From: Diploptera punctata
Lineage: Eukaryota > Arthropoda > Insecta > Blattodea > Blaberidae
Assembly: GCA_030220185.1 (NCBI GenBank)
Contig: JASPKZ010004953.1
Coordinates: 656,501-720,500, forward strand
Length of the DNA stretch: 64,000 nt
Direction of reading: 5' to 3'
Under the pieces are notes generated by a model. That model did not search any database, was not told where the DNA came from, and saw only the letters and a list, made by a program, of their open reading frames with translations. Position 1 is the stretch's first letter. The number at the start of each line of letters is the position of its first letter. Of the stretch, positions 36,901 through 48,900 are shown piece after piece. The translations under genes and the position numbers were made by a program.

Positions 36901-39900
36901 TGGATAACGTAGCGCAAATAAAACAAAAATTATAAGGTAGTTTCTACTATCAAGTTAGTGTTCAAAATAACCTTCATCAATCTCAAAACATGTTTCCCAA
37001 CGACGCACCGTCGCATCGCCCGGAAAACATGCACCAACATATCCTCTGTAATCATTTCACTCGCTTGGCGTATACGTTCTTTCAGCACTTGCAGATTAGG
37101 AAACTTGGTTCTGTACACCTGTTGCTTGATGAACCCCCAAGCAAAAAAGTCCATGAGTGCGAGGTCTGGCAAACGAGGTGCCCAGATACGAGGAGATGCC
37201 ATTCCAATCCACCTTTTGGGAAACCTGTCATTGAGATACCCGCGTATAGCCAGAGCAAAGTGTGGTGGTGCTCCATCTTGTTGCAACACCAATGTATCAA
37301 TGATACCATCTTGCTGTAACTGTGGCTGTAAGAAAAGTTGCAACATATCAAGATACACGACTCCCGTGAGGGTTTCCTTTGGAATCAGTCTCTAACTTCT
37401 TCGTACGACTGGCCTCTTAAACGCGCAGAAACAATCTCTATCCGCTCTTCAATGGTGAACATATTTGTATCTTTCGAATGGCTGTAACAGAAATACGATA
37501 TGTAAGCGATTTCTTTAAAATGTACTGGGACTTTATAATCACACTGTATAATGGTTTTAAATAATATGTTGCAGATTTTTAAAATTTTATTCAGCATACA
37601 TTTACAAGTAATTATAGGTTTAGAATTCAAAACTTTATTATCTCAAAGAAAATCACACAAGGATGGCAAAGGGAATTTGGATGATATTCACAGTTAAATA
37701 TGGGAAATAACATTATGAGGTTCTTAATGAGTGAATGAATCATTTTTTATATATTACCTCATAGTTTATGTTTTGTTAAAAACAGGAACTGGAGTTTTCA
37801 AGAAGAAACATCCTGTTCAGTAGTCATAATGTCGGTTGAATAAGGGAGGGATGTTTCCTCTTGAAAACTGCAGTTTCCATGTTTAGGAAAACATAAACTA
37901 TGAGATAAGATATAAAAAATGACTCATTCATTCATGAATTGGGATGATATATCTAGAATTTATTCTGAAAGACTGATGTAGAATTCTACAGATTTTAAAA
38001 CCATTATTTTTATGCATTAATTTTTCTTATATTATTTTTAGTCTGATCATCTTACCTCATTATTAATATTAATATTGAGATAAGATGATCAGACTAAAAA
38101 TAATATAATTAAAATAACCTCAAAATATCACTTCCTAAAATTAAATATTAATTACAACTTCTTAAATTATAAGGAAGAAACAAAACCAGAAATTGTGTTT
38201 GTGTTATAAATAACAAAAAACAAGATGGTGTCCTCCAAACTCAAATTTAATAACTATTTTTTGGAAACTAAATATAAAATCAAAAAGTTTTTAAAATTAA
38301 GAGAGAAGAAATTTAAAAGATTAGCGGACATTAAATTCATCAACCAATGTTTAAAATTAGAATTGGTTCCCATGTTCATCAGAAAAACCATCAGGGATAA
38401 CAATAACAACAAACAACAAAAAATTTTGGAAAACAAATTACATAAACTAAAAAAGAATAAACACTATGAAATAATCAGTAAAAAAAAAGACATTAATATT
38501 GAGGTAAGATGATCAGACTAAAAATAATATAATTAAAATAACCTCAAAATATCACTTTCTAAAATTAAATATTCATTTTCCTATATCTGAAAAGAAAAAT
38601 ATACGCCTAGACTGGGGTTTGAACCCAGGACCTTTGACTTTCTATGTCAATGCTCTTCCATCTGAGCCACCTAGGCCTCCAATCTAAATGCGTATTTTTC
38701 TCTTACACATAGTTAATTCATATTTTTCTTTTCAAATATAATTTGTCCATCATTAAGATGTTTAAAAACGAATAATATTAACATTCATTTTCCTATTTAT
38801 AATTATGGATTAAATAGTTTATATTTATGGTTGGTTGGTTGGTTGGTATCTAATGTCGAGCACTTGATAATGAAATCATTCGCTCTCTTGCACTCCAATA
38901 TTTAGCAGAAAGGCTGGTCTCTTCTACAAAAGCTGGACAATGGAGGAGATGGTTTCTTTCCATATCTTCATTTAAATTGCAAAAAGGGCATTTAGGTGAA
39001 TCTGTTATGCCAATTCTGTGTAGGTGTTTATTCAAGCAGTCATGTCCTGTTAGCAGTCTGAATGTTGCTACTGCAGATTTTCTTTGTAATGTAGTAATGT
39101 CATAAGCTTGTAGATTTTCCCATTCTTTTCCAGATGTTTTGGTGGTGTTTTCTTCTCTAAGTTTATTGATTTATTTATTTGAGATAATTCTTTTGATAGA
39201 GTGAAAGGAAACTGGAGTAGAAGTTGGGTTTGAAACAATTTTGCTACCCTTCTTGGCCAGAAAATCAGCTATTTCATTGCCTGTCATTCCACAATGGGCC
39301 GGAATCCATTGAAGTACAACTTTTTTATGTAGACGGGATAACTGTTTTATCATTTTGTGACATTCGATAATTTTGATGCTTTTGGGTGTTGTGTCTCATG
39401 TTATAGCGAGAATGGCTGCTTTGGAGTCACATAGAATTACAACTTTTGTAAATTTTTGGATGTGATATAAAAGATTTTGTAAACTTAAGGAAATTAGTTT
39501 ATATTTATGAAGTATGCTAATTTCAGGTGATGGTGACTGCTCTAAAATTTTTCCTTGGGTCAGATCCAGAAGAAAAAAATTCAGATGATAGTGATTCAGA
39601 TGTAAGTATTTGTTATTTTAATGTGTCACACAGTTATATTTCTCTTTTCCCAATTTGTCTCCTTTAACAAGCTTGGGTCATCATCATTTAAAGCAGTCCT
39701 TTTACATTTTCTTTCAGACTTTTTAGTAAGCTAAGTCCTCACAACAGGTTACTGGCCTGAAGTGAGCAAGTCCAGTGGGTGGGGTTGCCACCTTAGGCCT
39801 CTGGACAGGTGCAATTATGATACAGCATTTACTCTGTATCTTGATGGAACGGTTATACCGCCCTGTTATTTGCGGATGACATTGTGTTAATAGCAAATTC

Positions 39901-42900
39901 AGAATGTGACCTACAACATTCAGTCCACTCTTTTCACCAAATTTCAATAAACTACAACACGGAAATCTCATCAGAAAAATCTAAAGTCATGGCTTTCCTA
40001 GGAAAAGACCCAGTTCACAGTAAAATTGTTATTAATAATAAAATATTAGAACAAACTAACACTTTTAACTACCTCAGATACCAAGTTACATACGAAGAGG
40101 AAAAAGATTTTAGTCAAAAAATTATGAAATTTAACAGAGTAACAGGAATTATAAATAATATTTTCAAGCCAAACACAGTACAGCAACACACACGAACTAG
40201 AATTTATAAAGACTGGCCAGACCCATATTATGTTACAGCAGTGAGGCCTGGACAATTTGCAGTGTAGATGAACAAAGACTAACTACGGCAGAAATTAAAT
40301 TTATGAGACATACTGCAGGCTACTCAAGAACAGACCATAAAAGGAATTCTGAGATTCTCAGAGAATTACAAACAGAATCAATCGTGGAATATGTACAAAA
40401 ATACAGAAACGACTTGAAATCTCACGTAAGAAGAATGAGCAGAACAAGAATACCACGTCAAATCTTAAATTACCAGCCACCAGACAAGAGATCTTTGGGC
40501 AGACACTTCAAACGTTGGATTGAGACCGGAATAGACCACTAGGTCTATCACATGAAAGGAAGAAGAAGAAGATGTGTCACACAGTTATTCAAAACTCTAG
40601 CTTTACTCAATTAATGGTTCACTTAAAAGTGATTTTCCTATTATTTGAAACTATAGCATGAGAATGTAACTCAAGACTATCAAATAATAAATAATAGTTA
40701 AAAAAAACTAAAACAACATGCTTTATTAGAAGACCAAACTAAAAAATGAAAAATAATTATAATTTCCAACGTGCTTGGGATAAAATTAAAGTGCTCAACA
40801 AAAAAAAAAATCATCTCCAACACATCTAGAATAAAACTAGGGTTATTTACAAAAACAAATAATTTTACCATCAAAAGTGTGGGGTGCTCTATATCAATTA
40901 ATATATTTGATAATAAACAGATATTGACAAAAGTAAAGTCATTAAGAAGAAAACGTAAAAACCATAAAAAGCACCCCACGCTTTTGATGGTAAAATTATT
41001 TTTTTATAGATAATTCTAGTTTTATTCCAGATGTGTTGGAGATGATTTTTTTGTTGACCACTTTATTTTTATCCCAAGCGTGTTGGAAATTAAAATTATT
41101 TTTCATTTTTTAGTTCAGTTTTCTAATAAAGCGTGTTGTTTTAGTTCTTTTAGATTATTATTTATTTTTTAGTTTTAGTTTTAATATTTTACAGAATAAG
41201 ATAAAAGTGTAAATATCTTTAAATTTGATACTATTGTAGTATGAGCTAAAAAAAAAATCCTCCGGGCCGGATTTGAACCAGCGACCTATGGATTTCTGAA
41301 ATTATATACCACTATAGTCCACCGCTCTACCAACTGAGCTACCGGAGGATATAATATTAATTTCTTACAACGATGGACTAAAAAGTCAATACGTCTCCAA
41401 CCTATTATACCGGTCTTCATTTTTTTATATCCTGATGATCCTGGCCAGGATCTTAGAAAAAATTTATGAAATTATTGTATTGTCATTGGTCCTTTACAAG
41501 TATACAAAGTGTCAAGTTGATCCAATGTTTTTAAATGGGTGAAAATCGTGTTGAAAGATTCCGTTACATAGACACAGGTCAAGCTAATATAAAGCGTGTA
41601 AAAAAGGTGTATTGGCTTAAATGTTAGTAGAATAAAATTAAAAAATGCTATTGTTAAAACTGCTGCAAAGGTGTATTAATTTTTTTATGTGAAGTAACAG
41701 ATGAATAAATATGAAAGATAAAACTTTCCTGTCGACTAATGGTCATCATGCTCACCTCTAGTTCTCAGGTTTACAGGTTTAAAAGTGCTGATGTCGCTGG
41801 ATTTTTAAGGGCTTAAAAATATTGAGTATGGCTTCCTTTGGAAGAAAAGTATTGTTCATGGGTTCTGTGTCACAGATTTCTGGCACATAAAAAAACCTCA
41901 CGCTGAAATAAGTGCATCTGAGCAAAATGTTAGCCCTTTCATACCTAGATTTGAATTGCTATGCTAATGAGTAATGACCTATTTATTAAAGAGCATCGTT
42001 AAATAAAATACTAAGATTTACGATTTAATATTATTTAATAATCTTTAGAGTTCGTGTGATTTTTTTTTTTTTGGCATTTCTGTAAATAAACATAAAAGAC
42101 AAAATTTAAAGATTTAATTTTTTTAATATTCTTTGTAGATAGAATAAATTATATTATTTTTTAATGGAAATCAAATGTTACAATTAACAACATTCCTATA
42201 GTGCAGCTGCTGAGTCTCCAACCCTTACGTTTAGGTTGTACGAGGGGTAAAAGAGAAACTCGCCCTCTACTGCCAATAAGGAAATAGTTGAGTGGGATTA
42301 GATGTCTGCTACAACCAATCACTGCTCTTAACGACACTGGTAAGGTTTGAATTTGCAGCGATGTTGTCGGCTGTATTTCTACTAACTGCATTGACCAATG
42401 GTATATACAGCGGTTTCTCCCACTGAATATCCATATCGGCAACACTGTCGTGAAAACGTCAGAGCCGGAGACTCAGTGGTTGGACTATAATTTGAAAAGG
42501 GGTGCACCATAGCATAGTGGTAAAGGCACTGCGCTACAAGCCAGAAGGTCGAGGGTTCGAGTCCCGGTGTGGTCAGGATTTTTAAACTGACCCAAACCTT
42601 CTGGCAGCACTATGGCCCTAGTGTCGACTTAGCCTCTAATGGAAATGAGTACCAGTTGCTTGTTCTGGGGGTAAAGGTGGCCGTCACGCAGGGCTGACAT
42701 CAAGTGCCGATTGTCCAATAAAATGGGAGCCTTAACCTCCTACTACTCCAAGGACCTCCTGAGGCCTATAGTGGAATTGCTTTACCTAATTTGAAAAGTT
42801 ATCATAATCACGATTAAAATTAATTTACAAGTATTTATTTTTGTACTTAAGATATTTGGTCTGTGCATTCTTACCTCTTATGGTTGTTTTTGTTGAACAT

Positions 42901-45900
42901 ATGTTTATCTGTAATCGCTGAATATGGGGCTCAGCCTTGAAACATATGTTCAACAAAAAAACCATAAGAGGTAATAATACTCAGACCAAATATCTTAATT
43001 GTTAAATAACCCTATTAATGTTACTTCCTATTGTATTTTTAAAATTTATTTTTGTTTTTTTTTTAAGAATGAACCTTCAGCAAAAGAAGTCATAATGGCT
43101 AATCGTGTTAATAAAAAGACACGCAAGAGAGAAAATCAGCTAAAGAAAGTAAAACAGATTGTGAAGGTAAGAAAAACAAATTATGATTAAGTACAATATT
43201 CATTTAAGTAACCAACATTTAATGAGGCCTGTCCACTTCAGAAGTACTGGAGGCCAAAGTATTTAGACAATTCACACACACCAAAATGTTTCACTCATAT
43301 AAATTTAACAGTAAAGTACAGCTGATCAAATTGTTGAAAAATACATTACCAATAGCCAAAATGCAGAAATCATTGTGTGCACTGAAGATTATCCGACTCT
43401 TTCACTAAAGTAGGGATGTCCATTTCTATGTTAGTAACTGCCAGTCTTATTATATTATTTTCAGTCTGATCATTAGATCAATATCCAGACTCTGGACAAG
43501 CTGACGATAAAATAGAATTGTTTTGAAACATGTCCAAGAGCATCATCATCATCATAGTACATTCACGAATTTAGGCCATTTGTTGACCTGTTTCGGCCTC
43601 AAGAGAAACACCATCCAGAAGTCTTTTGAGTGGACGTCCTGGTCTTCTTCTTCCTGCAGGTTGATATCTTAACATTAGTTTGGGTATTCTGTGATCTTCC
43701 ATTCGATGAACATGTTGTATCCATCTTGACTTATAATCAGAAATTTTGTTTTCTAAAGATTCCATGTGTAATTCTTCTAAGATGTCTTCATTTTTTTTTG
43801 TGATCTAGTAGTGTGTATCCTGCAGTCCTCCGAAGATATCTCATTTCAGCAGATCTAAGTCTCTGTATATCGTTCTGTTTCAACGTCCATACTTCGCTAC
43901 CATACAAAAGAGTTGGAAGAGCCAGTGTTTTATACACTTTCAGTCTTGAATGCTTTTGGACTAACTGTGGCTTGAAGATAGAATTTATTAACCCTAAAAT
44001 TCTTAAAAATTTAGATATTTTTGCATTTACATCCTTTTCTTCTTCATATGAGATATTGCATCCTAGATATGTAAAATTATTCACCTGCTCCAAAATTTTA
44101 TTGTCCAGTACAATTTTACTTCTGACAGGATCTACACCTTGAAATGCCATAATTTTTGTTTTTTCTGTAGATATCTTTAATCCATATTCTTCTGTAATTT
44201 TGTTAAGTTCATACAGACCTTTCTGTAGATTATCTTCTGAACTTGCTATTATTATTTGGTCATCTGCAAACAATAGGGTGTTTAATTTTCTATTTTCTGA
44301 TATTCTTATTCCAAATTTATATGTTTTGTTCCAGCAACATATTACTTCATTGATATAAATTGCAAAGAGTGTTGGGGATAGGGGGCAGCCTTGTCTCACA
44401 CCACGATTTATAATTCCTTCTTCAGAAAATCTGTTATTTAATTTAATCTTTATGGTGTTGTCTTTGTAAATATTTTGTATGTCCAAGAGCAAATCAACAT
44501 TAATATTGAGGTAAGATGATTAGACTGAAAATAATATAATTAAAATAACCCAAAATATCACTTCCTATTAATGCCAGTCTTATACCTATTCTGAGCTTAA
44601 GTTCCAGTTGTAATGTAAACAAACCAGATGTATGACTGTATTTTCATTGATTGAATAATGGTTTTACCTTTAGGCATGTAAGGTAATATAGTTCACTCTT
44701 TTGCACTTGAAATGAAGGAAATAAAAATTTATATTATCTAGCACGTGTCTATGTAAGTTATATCGGAGAATCTTGAAATACAGCAAACTCCCGATTATCC
44801 GTTAATTGGGACTGAGGTATGCACAGAAAATCGAAAAACATGGATAATCCATTATATTATTTTTGGTCTGGACATCTTACCTCAATATTAATGTTGATTT
44901 GTTCTTGGACATGTTTCAAAACAATTCTCTGTTTTATCTTCAGCTTTCCCAGACTGAAGATAAAACAGAGAATTGTTTTGAAACATGTCCAAGAACAAAT
45001 CAACATTAATATTGAGGTAAGATGTCCAGACCAAAAATAATATAATTAAAATAACCTCAAAATATAACTTCCTAAAATTAAATATGGATAATCCAATTAA
45101 GTTATTTGGTGCCATGAAAGTTGACCAGAAATTTATTTACTCACCTTAACACTACTTAAATGCAACAAATATTCATAAAATGTTATTACATATATGTAGG
45201 TGCGAGTCGTAATTATCATTAATTTATTTTACTCATAAATATGAAAAAAGAAGTGGGACTATTTCCTGTCATGACCACTCTGGTTACAACAGTTATTCAA
45301 AATGGCCATCGTAACCAGCGATAACCACACATATAACCAGCAATAACGACACAAACAATCAGCGATAACCACACTAGTAACCAGCGATAAACCCACTGCC
45401 ACAGCATATCTGTGGTTTCAATTGGCAACAACAAACTTTCAGTGATTCACACAATGGAAATTTCTGAAATTGTATTGTATTCTTAGAATGTTGGTTGGTA
45501 CCATTAAACTCGTCAGGGGAGGGGGTTTTGAGCAAAGGTTCCTCTATTGTGCTAGTTTCTAAACGCAGTTTAAAAATAAATAATTTTTTCATAACAATAC
45601 AAAATACAGTACAGTATTTATCTTCATTTTTAAAAAAAATATAGTAAAAAGAGTCATGCCCAATCAATCAATCGTGAAAACAGCTGATGATGGTGATAAG
45701 AAATTGCCGATACTGCAGTGCTGTATTTAAAGAAATATAGAAGTATGAGGTATGAAATAATCACGATTGATTTAATTCTTATGAATTTGAACCTCATAAT
45801 GTTAAAAATTCCCAAATTTAATACATAAAATAGCAATACTATTGTAAATTTCTCTTATAATATTTCCAGTACTGGCAATAAATGATAGTGGTCTAGACTA

Positions 45901-48900
45901 ATTCAATTTATTCTTTAGGTGCATTTCATTTTTTCTGGAAATATTACATTTAATTCCTATCATATAATATTTCACACTCAGTTTTCGAGAGCTTAAACCA
46001 GATTGTGGGAACTTTATTTTTGTTATTTTTCATCTTTAATTACTAGTGCATGGTCTCGTAAGGAAATTTATCATAAGTAATGCCACGGGTGATTTCCAAT
46101 TTATCTAGATAATTTGGAAATCAAGAGTGGCATTTGTTAGGACTATTTAACGAATAAAATTAAGCTCTTTACTAAAAAAATGATTATTTTAATATGGTTA
46201 CCGGTGTTTTCAAATATTTATATAGTTAATGCAAACGGCGATGTTTGAAAACAAATTAGAAATGTGAGGTTATGTATATTCACTGCAACTCGATCATATT
46301 ATTTATTGCCAAATAGGATCGCAATATTGTAAGAATGCACTCTAATGGAGAAATAATGAAACATATCAAACTATTATAATCAACATTATAGGTTAATCAT
46401 TTATATTTTGAATAAACAACTCAGTAAAATCACTGAATCTATTCATTATTTGCTATATACAATGTATTTGTTGGAGAAAAATAATGGTCTAGCCTGTTCA
46501 GAATATTAAAAAAGGAGGAGCTTTCTTTATCACAAAAGCAGGAGCTGATAAAGAGCAAGGTGAAACATGACTGTCATTGGTGTAAAACAGAATTCATTGA
46601 AATGTGATTGGTCATTGACTACCTTTGCGACATGAGTTAAATAGCCTTAAAGAAATTGGAGAGGTTATTTATGCCTCACCTTATATTTTGCTCTCTTGCT
46701 TGAACATGTTTCAAAAAACATTTTCTTTCATCCTCAGTCAAAACTTTATTGAGTCTATGAGAGAGCAAAATATGAGATGAGGTGTAAATAACTGATTCAG
46801 TCTCTTTTATGAAATACCTCATAGTGTAACTTTCTTCTTATCAAATTTGTGATTGAAAAAATCAAATGTCTATATTTTATTTTTCAGAAAAACAAGAAGA
46901 AAAAGGATTCAGCTTGTTCTTATAATTTTTCAGCTCTCCATTTGGTTCATGACCCTCAAGGTACAGTCATATTTTATTTCTAATAATACTTACTTAATAC
47001 AGGCTTTCCACTTTACAGCAGTTTGCCCTTGATTCCTGCTTTCCAGAGACTCCTATCTTCCCATTGACCATCTTCCATTCCCCTCTTCATCATGGCATCA
47101 TATATTCCCTCATACCATGCTCTTCTACTTCTCCCCCTCTTCCTTCTGCCTGGTACCATCCAATCCAACACCTGTTTAGGCCACTAGTCTTCTGACATCC
47201 GTTGTACATGTCCATACCACTGTAGAGCTTTCTTTCTTATCCTATCGATAACAGTTTATTGTGCATCCATTTCTTGTCTGATATGTATTTCAAACATGTT
47301 GTAGCCTGGATATTCTCATACTTCTCCGTAATCCATCCATTTCTGTCGCCAAGATTCTTTTTTGCATCCTTTCATTTATTGTCCAGCTTTCTGATCCATA
47401 TGTAAGTATACTTTCTATTAAATTAATATTAGGAAGCTAAAGCTGTTACTATGATTGAAATAAGTATATTAAAGTACACTACTAAATTATTGTAATCGAA
47501 TGGTAAAGAGAAAAATTTATGCCTGAACCGGGAATCGAACCCCGAACCTTCAGCTTTCCGTGCTGATGCTCTAACGAGCTAATCCAGGCTTCCTTCCCAT
47601 CCAAGCATAAATCCTTCCTTTACCTTACTGTCTTGGTCCCACATTCAAATGCTTTGAATCATCATTCACAAATACACAATGAATGGCTTCTACCTGAAGA
47701 AGACATGAAGGGACTCCACATAGCTATAAAAAAAAAATTTCTCTTTACCATTCGGATACTTTCTATTATTGATAATTAAATGAATCGTGATTTTTTTCTT
47801 ACCTCATACATCTATGTTTCTTTAAACACAGCACTGCAGTATCGGCGACACTTTGTCGTCATCGTCAGCTGTTTTCACGACTGTCAATTTTTTCTCCTTT
47901 TTGCCAGTAATTATCTAGACTGCCATCTGGTGTTCTTTTGAAGGAATTCCTCTTCAAACTGCCATCTGATGTTATTTTGAATGAATCATTTCCTAAACTG
48001 CTATCTGTTGTATTTTTGAAGAACTTTGTAATCAAGCTCGGTTCGTCCGGAATCTCAAAGTTCATAGTTCTAGCATGGCTTTTTTTGAATATATATTTTT
48101 TCCCAAACTGTTAAATCCAAAGGTTTTGATAGATGTTTTAAAAGTTTTGCTTCTTTTTCAATCCTATGATGTTCTAATAAACTATGTGCTGCTATAGCTG
48201 ATTTTTCAATTTCTCCATTCTTTATGTAAAAAAGAGCACTTCAGAACCATAAAGAATGGAGAAATTGAAAAATCAGCTATAGCAGCATATAGTTTATTAG
48301 AGCATCATAGGATTGATAAAGAAGCAAAACTTTTAAAACATCTATCTAAACCTTTGTATTTAACAGTTTGGGAAAAAATATATATTCAAAAAAACCATAC
48401 TAGAACCATGAACTTTGAGATTCCGGAAGAACCAAGCTTGATTACAAAGTTCTTCAAAAATACAACAGATAGCAGTTTAGGAAATGATTCATTCAAAATA
48501 ACACCAGATGGCAGTTTGAAGAGGAATTCCTTCAAAAGAACACCAGATGGCAGTCTAGATAATTACCGGCAAAAAGGAGAAAAAATTGACAGTCGTGAAA
48601 ACAGCTGACAATGACGACAAAGTGTCGCCGATACTGCAGTGCTGTGTTTAAAGAAACATAGATGTATGAGGTAAGAAAAAAATCACGATTCATTTAATTA
48701 TTATTAATTGAAACTCATAATGTTAAAAATTCCCAAATTTAATATATTTCTATTATTGTCTGTATAATCTCTTTTTTTGTTTTTCTGGTCAAATTTCTAT
48801 TCCATAAAAGACCATTCAGGTATCTAATCGCCTTCCTTGCACAATTTACTCTGTTAATATTTTTTTCACAAGTACCAGATTTATCTATTATAGATCCAAG

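Larger units (their letters stand above)
43455..44565. mobile_element. Penelope-type fold-back FB-H split by a LINE
   Basis: Left end ATTATTTTCAGTCTGATCAT. The right end TATTGAGGTAAGATGATTAG...CAAAATATCACTTCC belongs to the TTGAGGTAAG subfamily. The left arm is short; the right arm carries an intact hammerhead-like core before the LINE. Confidence 0.8.
44852..45083. mobile_element. Compact Penelope-type fold-back FB-I
   Basis: ATGGATAATCCA at 44840-44851 and 45084-45095. Arms of about 90 bases are almost identical inverted copies separated only by CTTTCCCAGA (44944-44953). Each arm has a complete hammerhead-like core; only the right end has the AACCTCAAAATATAACTTCC module. It sits inside an older element (CTCCCGATTATCCG). 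Confidence 0.92.
47772..48746. mobile_element. Penelope-derived fold-back FB-J with long coding arms
   Basis: TTTCTATTATTG at 47760-47771 and 48747-48758. Arms of about 450 bases (47775-48225 minus, 48260-48705 plus) are near-perfect inverted copies separated by about 35 bases. Each runs from the endonuclease middle to the TATGAGGTAAGAA end; only the right end carries the AACTCATAATGTTAAAAATT module. Confidence 0.92.

Noticed and set aside
41258..41349. A firm call of a functional tRNA-Tyr gene
   Set aside because: Anticodon AUA and membership of a repeat make a pseudo-tRNA more likely; kept as tRNA-like at moderate confidence.
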